From NCBI GenBank assembly GCA_964525785.1, contig CAZGIX010000077.1, positions 1 through 19,049 on the forward strand: a stretch of DNA of 19,049 nt, read 5' to 3'. Both the position numbers and the translations under genes were made by a program. The notes below the pieces were generated by a model. That model saw only the letters and a list, made by a program, of their open reading frames with translations. It did no database searches and was not told where the DNA came from. Below are positions 7,994-15,291 of this stretch, one piece after another. This DNA comes from JAQBDA01 sp964525785. GTDB lineage: Bacteria > Chloroflexota > Anaerolineae > Anaerolineales > UBA4823. The first letter of the stretch is position 1. The number at the start of each line of letters is the position of its first letter.

Positions 7994-8659
7994 ATGGTCG
8001 ATATCTATATTTTCAACCAAAAATATGAAGTGCCTGAAGGCCTGACCATCTTGCGCGCTTATGAGTACGCCGGCTTTTACCTGACCCGCGGCGTCGGCTG
8101 CCGGGGCGGCTTCTGCGGGGCGTGCAGCACCGTTTATCGCATCATCGGCGACTACCGCCTGCACTATGCCCTGGCCTGCCAGACGGTGGTGGAGCCCGAC
8201 ATGGTCCTGGCTCCCATCCCCTTCTTCCCGGCCCAGCGTCCTGCCTACCACCTGGAGCAGCTCCAGGCGGATGGCAGCACACCGGCGGCCCTGTACCCGG
8301 AGATCATGCGCTGCTTCGGCTGCAACACCTGTACCAAGTCTTGCCCGCAGGAGATCGATGTCCTGAACTATATGTCGGCAGCCATCCGCGGCGACCTGAC
8401 CGCCCTGGCAGATATCTCCTTCGACTGCATCATGTGCGGGCTGTGCACGGCGCGCTGCCCGGCAGAGCTGGTGCCGTATAATGTCGCCCTGCTGGGTCGC
8501 AGGTTGTATGGCAAATATCTGGCCCCGCCTGCCGCTCACCTGCGCCAGCGCGTCCAGGAGATCGCCGATGGCCTCTATCAGGCTGATCTGAGCGAGCTCA
8601 AATCACTGCCGCTGGCAGAGCTGCAAAGCCGCTACAATGCCCGGCAGATCGAGCCATAA
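7994..8659 (+). CDS. SdhB/FrdB/TfrB-like Fe-S subunit (2Fe-2S plus 2x 4Fe-4S)
   Basis: The 221-residue protein begins with a plant-type 2Fe-2S ferredoxin domain, 'GCRGGFCGAC' followed by 'LACQ' (Cys 36, 41, 44, 62). Two four-cysteine motifs follow, CFGCNTCTKSCP (107/110/113/117) and CIMCGLCTARCP (145/148/151/155). This is the order found in succinate dehydrogenase/fumarate reductase iron-sulfur subunits and in the N-terminal half of TfrB (thiol:fumarate reductase). In SdhB/FrdB the last cluster is usually 3Fe-4S and quinone-facing; here both motifs are complete, which suggests a soluble electron wire and not quinone chemistry. There is no membrane anchor gene nearby. Its flavoprotein partner is most likely the SdhA-like protein encoded at 10923. 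Confidence 0.83.
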   Translation: MVDIYIFNQKYEVPEGLTILRAYEYAGFYLTRGVGCRGGFCGACSTVYRIIGDYRLHYALACQTVVEPDMVLAPIPFFPAQRPAYHLEQLQADGSTPAALYPEIMRCFGCNTCTKSCPQEIDVLNYMSAAIRGDLTALADISFDCIMCGLCTARCPAELVPYNVALLGRRLYGKYLAPPAAHLRQRVQEIADGLYQADLSELKSLPLAELQSRYNARQIEP

Positions 8660-8685
8660 CGCGCTGCGGAGACAGGATTCGAGCC

Positions 8686-9792
8686 ATGGATTTCGAATTT
8701 CCTCCTGACACAATCATGCTGCGCGATATGCTGCGCAAGTTCATCCAGAAAGAAGCCCGCCCGCTGGAGATGAAGTATTTTACCAGCGGGGAGCTCGAAC
8801 CCAAGGAGCGTGCCCGCCTGCGCCAGGCGATCGAGCAGATGGGGCTGTGGGGTCTGACCGTGCCCGAGGCTTACGGGGGCGGTCTGGATACCGTCAGCGC
8901 CTGCCTGATCGAAGAAGAGTTGGGCAAGACCTTTATCCCGGTGGATATCGGCGAGGTGCCCGCTCCACTGTATGCCTGCCAGGACGGTCAGGTGTCCGGT
9001 TATCTTGAGCCGGCCCTGGCAGGTGAGCGCCACGCCGTCCTGGCAGTGCGCGAGCCCGGCCCCGATGGCTACAAGCCCGACCAGTGGACCACGACGGCTG
9101 AAGGCAATGGGCAAGGCTATGTGATCACGGGGCGCAAATCCATTACCATGCAGCCCGGCGCAGACGATTTCCTCATCTTGTTTGCCCGCACCTCCCAGGG
9201 AGCCACTGCCTTCCTGCTTGATGCGGAGCATCCGGGTTTGAGCTATACCGGGAATAAAGACGTGGTCCTGGATATCGACAGCTGCCAGGTGGGTGATGAG
9301 GCGCTGCTGGGCGAGCCGGGCAAGGCATTGGCGCTCAGCGCCGCCGAGGCGCCGCGCGCCTGGATCCGCACTGGAGCGCGCTATGTCGGTATGGTCGAGC
9401 GACTGATCGAAATGGCGAGCGAGCACGCCCGCGACTGGGTCGCCCTGGGAGCGCCGCTGGCTGTCCGCCCGGCGATCCAGAGGATGCTGGCGGAGATGCG
9501 CGTCGACGTGGAAAGCACCCGCTGGCTGGTCTACCATGCCGCCTGGCTGGCGGATACCGGCTCAGAAAGCGCCCTGCGCGGTCCTGCCGCCCAGGTCCGC
9601 TTGGCGACGGGCGTGATGCTGGAGCGCTCCATCGACCGCGCCACCATGGTCTTCGCCGGACCCGGACCCTCCGAGCAGATCGAGCCGGAGCGCCTGGTGC
9701 GCAGCCTGGTGCCCGCCGAAGCCCTGCACCTGGCCCTGGAACAAGCCCGCGCCGTGATTGCCGCTGAAATGCTGGAAAAAGCGACCGTATAA
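8686..9792 (+). CDS. Acyl-CoA dehydrogenase-like flavoprotein (divergent)
   Basis: A 368-residue protein with the acyl-CoA dehydrogenase layout: an N-terminal helical domain including 'GLTVPEAYGGG', a middle beta domain ('FLLDAEHPGL') and a C-terminal helical domain ending '...EQIEPERLVRSLVP'. It is about the usual length but divergent. The usual 'TEPxxGSD' flavin/substrate segment reads 'VREPGPDGYKPDQW', and an ungapped comparison with the C-terminal 'RDAxxxxIYEG' segment of MCAD-type enzymes puts a His (about residue 348) where the catalytic Glu sits. A basic residue elsewhere could substitute, as in IVD/LCAD-type enzymes. No ETF genes are nearby; it lies between the SdhB-like gene and FdhB-3, so electrons may go directly into the Hdr-type Fe-S proteins. 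Substrate unknown. Confidence 0.85.
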   Translation: MDFEFPPDTIMLRDMLRKFIQKEARPLEMKYFTSGELEPKERARLRQAIEQMGLWGLTVPEAYGGGLDTVSACLIEEELGKTFIPVDIGEVPAPLYACQDGQVSGYLEPALAGERHAVLAVREPGPDGYKPDQWTTTAEGNGQGYVITGRKSITMQPGADDFLILFARTSQGATAFLLDAEHPGLSYTGNKDVVLDIDSCQVGDEALLGEPGKALALSAAEAPRAWIRTGARYVGMVERLIEMASEHARDWVALGAPLAVRPAIQRMLAEMRVDVESTRWLVYHAAWLADTGSESALRGPAAQVRLATGVMLERSIDRATMVFAGPGPSEQIEPERLVRSLVPAEALHLALEQARAVIAAEMLEKATV

Positions 9793-9822
9793 GTTTTAGT
9801 ACCCGTATTTAGGAGGTGTTCG

Positions 9823-10896
9823 ATGCAGGTAAACCGGATTCTAGATGTTCAAAACGGAGATGCGCTGCAAACCCTGCGCACCTTCCTGTCTGACTGGTGG
9901 GAGCAGTACCAGCTCGACGCCCTGCTGGCGCCGGTGGAACTGCCGGATCAATCTACAGTTGTCGTCCAGGTGATCGAAGACCCGGCCGACCTGAGGCGGG
10001 TCAACCCCTTTGCGCCGCTCATGCTGAGCAACTCTGCCAGCCAGGCCTACCAGCTCCTCCAGGAGCGCCCGGACGCCCATCTGGCGGCGATGCTGCGCCC
10101 GTGTGAGCTGCGCGCCTATAACGAGCTGCGCAAACGCGAGCACCCTCCGCGAGGCCAGGCGGGCATGGTGGTGTTCGGGGTCGACTGCCTGGGCACTTAT
10201 CCCGCCGATGCGTTTCACCGCGCCGCTCAAAGCCGTGGTCTCGAATCTTTGACCAGTGAAATTCTGGACAGCGCCTCAAGCGGCGGCGTCCAGACCCTGC
10301 AGATGCGCACCGCCTGCCAGGTGTGCGACTGGCCTGCTCCCTATGGGGCGGATATCGCCATCGGCACCATCGGTGTGGATACCGGCGAGCACATCCTGGT
10401 CCTGGTGCGCGATGAAGAGTACGACCGCGCTTTAGGATTGGATCGCCTTGCCGACCATATGGCGACCGAGTACCAGGTGAGCCACCGCGAGACCGTGGTT
10501 GGTACTATTGCCGACGCCCACGCTGGCATGCGCAGGACCATGATGGCGAACATCCCCGGACACCTGCGCTTTGACGACATTGGCGCCCTGCTGGCCTGGC
10601 TGTCCAGCTGCTCGCTGTGCGGCAACTGCCTGAAGGCCTGCCCGTTGTACCAGGGTGAGCTCGACTCGTTCTCCGGGCTTGCACCTGCTGAGCCATCCAG
10701 GCATACCGCGCTATCTGATCTGATCCAGATCAGCCGCTGGATGGCTACCTGCTCGGGCTGCGGGATGTGCGAAGAGAAATGCAACCGCGACGTGCCGCTG
10801 ACCCTGTTCATCTCCTCCCTCAGCCACCGCATCCGGGAGGAGGCCCATTACACTGCCGGCAACCCATCCCAGCCTGCGCCTTGGGCCGGTAATTGA
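9823..10896 (+). CDS. FdhB/FrhB-like Fe-S flavoprotein subunit, paralogue 3
   Basis: A 357-residue third paralogue. It carries 'LRPCELRAY' (Cys 94), 'FGVDCLGTY' (Cys 122), CQVC (Cys 165, 168) and two ferredoxin motifs, CSLCGNCLKACP (263/266/269/273) and CSGCGMCEEKC (310/313/316/320). In the last motif the proline after the fourth Cys is replaced by Asn, and there is a longer linker between the clusters. N-terminal segments such as 'RVNPFAPLM' closely match 'RANPFAPAM' in paralogue 1, so 1 and 3 may be closer to each other than to 2. The start follows TAGGAGG. The gene sits between the acyl-CoA-dehydrogenase-like and SdhA-like genes, suggesting a link to those two flavoproteins. The cofactor is unresolved. 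Confidence 0.83.
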   Translation: MQVNRILDVQNGDALQTLRTFLSDWWEQYQLDALLAPVELPDQSTVVVQVIEDPADLRRVNPFAPLMLSNSASQAYQLLQERPDAHLAAMLRPCELRAYNELRKREHPPRGQAGMVVFGVDCLGTYPADAFHRAAQSRGLESLTSEILDSASSGGVQTLQMRTACQVCDWPAPYGADIAIGTIGVDTGEHILVLVRDEEYDRALGLDRLADHMATEYQVSHRETVVGTIADAHAGMRRTMMANIPGHLRFDDIGALLAWLSSCSLCGNCLKACPLYQGELDSFSGLAPAEPSRHTALSDLIQISRWMATCSGCGMCEEKCNRDVPLTLFISSLSHRIREEAHYTAGNPSQPAPWAGN

Positions 10897-10922
10897 GCAG
10901 CTGAGCCCTACAAGAGGTGTTC

Positions 10923-12578
10923 ATGACATACCCACCCTCAATCCGTGAATCTCAAGAAAAAGTGGAAGCCTCGCGCTCCAGGCGGCTGACCGAAACCTTC
11001 CCGCGCCTTTCCCCGGAAGACCGCCAGACCGTACTGCGCACTTTCCATCCGGATTACATCGGTGATGCCTTCCGCGAGCTGCGCCTCGGTCCGAATAAAG
11101 GCCAGCGCGCCCCGCACGAGCTGGTGGATGCCCTGGAAGCCCCGGCGCGCATCGGCCTGGGCGCTGGGCTCTTAGACAGGCCGTTCGACGACGCCTGCGA
11201 CGTGCTTGTGATCGGCGGCGGGGGCGCAGGCGCCAGTGCGGCCTTGCTGGCCCAGGAGGGCGGCGCCGACGTTCTGCTCGCCACCAAGCTGCGCTTCGGC
11301 GATGCCAATACCATGATGGCGCAAGGCGGCATCCAGGCCGCCGATAAGGAAAACGACTCGCCCGCCATGCATTATCTGGATGTGCTCGGCGGCGGCGGAT
11401 TTAAGAACCATCCCGACCTGGTCGAAGCGCTGGTAAATGATGCCCCGGCGGTGATCGCCTGGCTGGAGTCGCTGGGAGCCATGTTCGATAAAGAGCCCGA
11501 TGGCACCCTGCGCACCATCCACGGCGGCGGCACCTCTCGCAAGCGCATGCACGCTGCCCGCGATTATTCCGGCGCGGAGATCATGCGCACCCTGCGCGAC
11601 GAAGTGCGCTCGCGCACCAACGGCGGCGCCTCCAAAGGGGCCATCCGCACCTGGGAGTTCCGCCCGGCGGTTGAGCTGCTCCTCACACCGGAAGGGCAGG
11701 TCGCCGGCGCGGTGCTGCTGGACCTGGACACCCAGCGCTACCTGACCGTCCAGGCCAAAGCCGTCGTGATTGCCACCGGCGGCAGCGGGCGGCTGCATTA
11801 CCAGGGCTTCCCCACCACCAACCACTATGGCGCCACCGGTGATGGGCTGGTGCTCGCCTACCGCGCTGGGGCCAGCCTGGTGTTCATCGACACCATGCAG
11901 TATCACCCCACCGGCGCGGCCTTCCCAGAGCAGATCCTGGGCCAGCTGGTCACCGAAAAGGTGCGCGGCCTGGGGGCTCAGGTGTGCAATGTAGATGGCG
12001 AGCAGTTTGTCTTCCCGCTGGAGACGCGCGATGTCGAGGCGGCGGCTTTCATCCGGGAATGCTCCGAACGGCAGCGCGGCGTTGTCACCCCTACCGGTCA
12101 GCCGGCGGTCTGGCTGGATTCTCCCATGATCGACGTGCTGCATGGACCGGGCACCATCGCCCGCGAGCTGCCCGCCATGGTGCGCCAGTACCGGCGTTTC
12201 GGCATCGACATGACCCGCGATCCGATCCTGGTCTACCCGACCCTGCACTACCAGAACGGCGGCATCGCCATCCAGCCGGATGGCAGCTGTGACGTGCCCG
12301 GCTTGTACGTTGCCGGCGAGGCTGCCGGGGGCATCCACGGGCGCAATCGCTTGATGGGCAACAGCCTGCTGGATATCTGCGTTTTCGGACGGCGGGCTGG
12401 CGCAGCCGCGGGGGTCTGGGCGCTTAGCCACCAACCCGGAAAAGCCACCCTGGCCCACCTAGAAGCCTGGGAGAACAGCCGCCGCGAGGCAGGCCTGGAG
12501 CAGGCTGCTCCCTCCCCGGTGATCCTTCCGGATTACACCCGCCACGACGAGAATATCATCCTGGAAGAGAACCTGTAG
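10923..12578 (+). CDS. SdhA/FrdA/TfrA/NadB-family flavoprotein, probably soluble fumarate reductase-like
   Basis: A 551-residue FAD protein with an unusual N-terminal extension of about 90 residues before the FAD loop VIGGGGAGAS (96-105). Active-site segments of the family are intact: 'QYHPTG' (His 328), 'TEKVRG' (Thr 344, Glu 345, Arg 349), 'HYQNGG' (His 442) and 'GRNRLMGNSLLD' (Arg 476). The histidine that covalently binds FAD in membrane SdhA/FrdA is Asn here ('DANTMMAQGG', Asn 129), as in soluble fumarate reductases and L-aspartate oxidase, so FAD should be non-covalent. No NadA or NadC gene and no membrane anchor is near. With the SdhB-like protein at 7994 and HdrD-like at 3598, it reproduces the pieces of thiol:fumarate reductase. 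ATG 10923 has AGAGG 5 bases upstream; GTG 10917 is rejected. Confidence 0.85.
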   Translation: MTYPPSIRESQEKVEASRSRRLTETFPRLSPEDRQTVLRTFHPDYIGDAFRELRLGPNKGQRAPHELVDALEAPARIGLGAGLLDRPFDDACDVLVIGGGGAGASAALLAQEGGADVLLATKLRFGDANTMMAQGGIQAADKENDSPAMHYLDVLGGGGFKNHPDLVEALVNDAPAVIAWLESLGAMFDKEPDGTLRTIHGGGTSRKRMHAARDYSGAEIMRTLRDEVRSRTNGGASKGAIRTWEFRPAVELLLTPEGQVAGAVLLDLDTQRYLTVQAKAVVIATGGSGRLHYQGFPTTNHYGATGDGLVLAYRAGASLVFIDTMQYHPTGAAFPEQILGQLVTEKVRGLGAQVCNVDGEQFVFPLETRDVEAAAFIRECSERQRGVVTPTGQPAVWLDSPMIDVLHGPGTIARELPAMVRQYRRFGIDMTRDPILVYPTLHYQNGGIAIQPDGSCDVPGLYVAGEAAGGIHGRNRLMGNSLLDICVFGRRAGAAAGVWALSHQPGKATLAHLEAWENSRREAGLEQAAPSPVILPDYTRHDENIILEENL

Positions 12579-12600
12579 TTATTTTGTGAGGAGGTTGGCG

Positions 12601-12858
12601 TTGCCTGCAGTACCATTTCCGGATGAAGGCGAGGGCGAGATCGATCGCTGCATTTGCGATGGTCCGCAGTCGGTTCTGGAACGCCTGCTCATCGAAGCTT
12701 TCCTGGAAGGCAAAGGCTACCGGCTGGAAGAGGTGAAAAACCTGCCAGAAGAGCTTGCCAAACGATTGATGCGTGAGGCCTGTACCTATGCCTCTGTGAA
12801 GCTGGCGGAAGTGGAGTCCAAGGCGCAGTTCAAGCGTGACATCCATTTTGATGAATGA
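12601..12858 (+). CDS. Hypothetical 85-residue protein
   Basis: I do not recognise this protein. It is acidic and mostly helical in character, with two closely spaced cysteines near the N-terminus ('RCICDG', about residues 16 and 18), one Cys near residue 57 and no signal peptide or membrane segment. A perfect GAGGAGG lies 6 bases before TTG 12601, which I take as the start; GTG 12586 lies before that site and TTG 12595 touches it. It sits 22 bases after the SdhA-like gene and 78 before the malic enzyme gene, in line with the operon. A small accessory or assembly factor for the flavoprotein or for the malic enzyme is a guess from position only. Confidence 0.65.
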   Translation: MPAVPFPDEGEGEIDRCICDGPQSVLERLLIEAFLEGKGYRLEEVKNLPEELAKRLMREACTYASVKLAEVESKAQFKRDIHFDE

Positions 12859-12936
12859 AAAATAAAACCATCGACTGAAAATTTGTCTCGATTCAAATCC
12901 CCAATTCAACCGACCCGTTATTTAAGGAGGTCCAAC

Positions 12937-14298
12937 ATGCTGCAAGACAAACCAGCGATCGACATTGAAGCGCTTCTTGCGAAAGCAAAAAAGCCTTCTG
13001 AGGATGCTATGCTGCTGCATCCATTCTACAGGGGCAAAGTGGAAACCGCGCTGAAATGCACGGTGCGCAGCTTCAATGACTTCGCTATCTGGTATACGCC
13101 AGGTGTAGCCGCCCCCTGCCGGGCGATCGCCGCTGACCCTGAGCTGGCCTATGAGTACACCAACAAATGGAATACCGTAGCCGTGGTCAGCGATGGCACC
13201 CGCGTGCTGGGGCTGGGTGATATCGGTCCCAAAGCCGGCCTGCCGGTGATGGAAGGCAAGGCGCTGCTGTATAAGTATCTGGGCGGCGTCGATGGCGTAC
13301 CGATTATGCTGGACACCAAAGATCCGGATGCCATCATCAATACCGTGCTCATGCTGCAGCCCGGCTTCGGCGGCATCAATCTGGAAGATATCTCCCAGCC
13401 CAAGTGCTTCCGCATCCTGGATACACTGCGCGAAAAAGCCGAGATCCCGATCTGGCATGACGACCAGCAGGGCACCGCCACCGTCACCCTGGCGGGTCTC
13501 ATCAACGCTTTGAAGGTAGTTGGCAAGAAGATGAGCGATGTCAGCATCGCCTTCGTCGGCACGGGCGCAGCAAACGTGGCTTGCTCGCGGTTGATCTTCG
13601 GTTGGGGGGCTGACCCGAGCCGCTGTTTCATGGTCGATAGTAAGGGCATCCTGGGCAAACACCGCAAGGACCTGGAGATGCGCAAAGCTGAGTACGTCGA
13701 CAAATGGCGACTGTGCCAGGTCACAAATGCTGAGGGGCGCGAGGGCGATATTCCCGACGCCATGCGCGGCGTAGACGTGGTCATCGGCTTGTCTCGCTCC
13801 GGACCCGGCGTCATCCTGCCGGAATGGGTGTCCAGCATGGCCAAGGACGCCATTGTGTTCGCCTGCGCCAACCCCGTGCCGGAGATCTGGCCCTGGGAGG
13901 CCAAGCAAGCCGGGGCTGCCGTTGTGGCTACCGGGCGCTCCGATTTCGAAAACCAGGTGAACAACTCGCTCGGCTTCCCGGGCATTTTCCGCGGCACCCT
14001 GGACGTGCGCGCCCGCACCATCACCGACGAAATGTGCTTCGCGGCTGCCAAAGCTATGGCAGACCACGTTGGCGACCGGCTCAACCCCGAGATGATCATG
14101 CCCAATATGGATGATTGGGAAGTGTTCCCCCGCGAGGCGGCGGCGGTCGGCATGAAAGCCCAGGAGCAGGGTCTGGCGCGCCAACAGCTCACCTACGACG
14201 AGCTGTACGACAACGCCAGGACCATCATCAAGCGCTCGCGCAGCCTGACGCAAATGATGATGCAAGAGGGCTTCATTCCCGAAGCGCCGGAGAGCTGA
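12937..14298 (+). CDS. maeB: Malic enzyme (malate dehydrogenase, oxaloacetate-decarboxylating)
   Basis: The 453-residue protein carries the bacterial malic enzyme signature: 'WYTPGVAAPC' with the catalytic Tyr (about 53), 'LGDIGPKAGLPVMEGKALL' with the catalytic Lys (about 99), the metal-binding 'GINLEDI' and 'IWHDDQQGTA' segments, a Rossmann loop 'FVGTGAANVA' and 'FACANPVPEI'. It converts malate to pyruvate and CO2 with reduction of NAD(P); the cofactor preference is not obvious. It is a short, single-domain form lacking the phosphotransacetylase-like C-terminal domain of long MaeB. ATG 12937 has a perfect AAGGAGG 6 bases upstream, so the upstream in-frame start at 12883 is rejected. Co-location with a fumarate-reductase-like complex fits C4-dicarboxylate metabolism. 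Confidence 0.95.
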   Translation: MLQDKPAIDIEALLAKAKKPSEDAMLLHPFYRGKVETALKCTVRSFNDFAIWYTPGVAAPCRAIAADPELAYEYTNKWNTVAVVSDGTRVLGLGDIGPKAGLPVMEGKALLYKYLGGVDGVPIMLDTKDPDAIINTVLMLQPGFGGINLEDISQPKCFRILDTLREKAEIPIWHDDQQGTATVTLAGLINALKVVGKKMSDVSIAFVGTGAANVACSRLIFGWGADPSRCFMVDSKGILGKHRKDLEMRKAEYVDKWRLCQVTNAEGREGDIPDAMRGVDVVIGLSRSGPGVILPEWVSSMAKDAIVFACANPVPEIWPWEAKQAGAAVVATGRSDFENQVNNSLGFPGIFRGTLDVRARTITDEMCFAAAKAMADHVGDRLNPEMIMPNMDDWEVFPREAAAVGMKAQEQGLARQQLTYDELYDNARTIIKRSRSLTQMMMQEGFIPEAPES

Positions 14299-14364
14299 TG
14301 GTCAGACCTGTGATCATCACATATACTTTAACAGAAGCAATCGATCGAATTCACGAGGTGAACC

Positions 14365-15270
14365 ATGTATGATCTGATCATCCTTGGCGGAGGACCTGCC
14401 GGACTGACGGCGGCCATTTATGCCATTCGCAAGCGCATCAATGTACTGCTCATCTCCAAGGACCTGGGCGGGGCGACCAACTACCGCCTGGCACTGCCCT
14501 GGGTCGAAGATTACCAGGTGATCAAGGGCCTGGAGATCGTCAACAAGTTCAAGAGCGAGCTTGAATACCTGAAATTTGCTCACCAGATGGATACGGTTGA
14601 AAATGTCGAGCGCCACCCCGACGGCTTTACCGTCTGCACCAAGAGCGGCGCCGAGCATGTCGGGCGGGCGCTGATCGTCGCCACCGGCACGCGCACCAAG
14701 CGCCTGGGCGTTCCCGGTGAGAAGAACTTCATCATGCGCGGCCTGTGCTTCTCAGCCCAGAGCTACGCCCCCCTGTTTATCGACCGCGAGACCGCTGTGG
14801 TCGGAGAAGGCGACCTGGCCCTGCGCTCTGCCGCCGAGCTGGCGACTGTCGCCAGGCACGTCTCCCTGATCGGCCCCAGCCGGCAGGCGCTCGAGTCGCC
14901 CCTGGGGGTTAAGCTGAGCCGCGCCAAGAACGTCACCGTGCGCCAGGACTACCAGGTGGTCGAAGTGCAGGGCAATGGATTTGCCGAGCGCGTGATCATT
15001 AAGTCGCCAGACGGCAAAGAAGAGACCATTGCCTTCGACGGCATGTTCGTCGAGATGGGGCTGGTGCCGAATTCAACGATGGTCGCCGGGCTGGTGGAGC
15101 TGGATACCCAGGGGCGCGTCCGGGTGGATCCCATGGCGCGCGCCAGCGTGCCGGGTATCTTCGCCGCCGGTGATGTGACCACCAACTACGCCGAGCAGGT
15201 GCTGATCGCCGTCGGCGATGGCGCCAAGGCCGCCCTCAGCGCCTACGAATACCTGCTGCCAGCGCTGTAA
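14365..15270 (+). CDS. Thioredoxin-reductase-like FAD protein lacking the redox disulfide (SxxS)
   Basis: A 301-residue protein with the low-molecular-weight thioredoxin reductase fold: FAD loop 'ILGGGPAG' (6-13), 'ATGTRTKRLGVPGE' (106-119), a nucleotide loop 'VVGEGDLALRSA' (145-156) and the C-terminal 'GIFAAGDVT' (264-272). The catalytic CxxC, normally in 'YCATCDG', reads S130-A-Q-S133 here, so both cysteines are serines; one Cys (128) lies two residues earlier. The 'HRR' NADPH 2'-phosphate segment is replaced by 'IGPSRQ'. It cannot work as a standard thioredoxin reductase. By analogy to TrxR-type ferredoxin-NAD(P)+ reductases that lack CxxC, it may shuttle electrons between ferredoxin and a nicotinamide or act as a structural electron carrier. 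It is the last gene before the operon terminator. Confidence 0.85.
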   Translation: MYDLIILGGGPAGLTAAIYAIRKRINVLLISKDLGGATNYRLALPWVEDYQVIKGLEIVNKFKSELEYLKFAHQMDTVENVERHPDGFTVCTKSGAEHVGRALIVATGTRTKRLGVPGEKNFIMRGLCFSAQSYAPLFIDRETAVVGEGDLALRSAAELATVARHVSLIGPSRQALESPLGVKLSRAKNVTVRQDYQVVEVQGNGFAERVIIKSPDGKEETIAFDGMFVEMGLVPNSTMVAGLVELDTQGRVRVDPMARASVPGIFAAGDVTTNYAEQVLIAVGDGAKAALSAYEYLLPAL

Positions 15271-15291
15271 ACTCTTCGCTTCACACATCAT

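Noticed and set aside
11172..12458. A 428-residue minus-strand open frame opposite the SdhA-like gene
   Set aside because: It is an antisense shadow; the plus-strand protein has intact active-site motifs and a good ribosome binding site.
10923..12578. Calling the SdhA-like protein L-aspartate oxidase (nadB)
   Set aside because: Active-site motifs and the non-covalent flavin fit both families, but there is no nadA/nadC neighbour, an SdhB-like gene is in the same operon and the N-terminal extension is atypical. It is kept as an alternative only.
12922..14265. A 447-residue minus-strand open frame opposite the malic enzyme gene
   Set aside because: It is a shadow of the strongly conserved malic enzyme in GC-rich DNA; it has no recognisable motif.
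14299..14364. An internal promoter before the TrxR-like gene
   Set aside because: A TATACT-like box exists in the 66-base gap, but no convincing -35 element is spaced correctly, so the gene is better seen as part of the operon.
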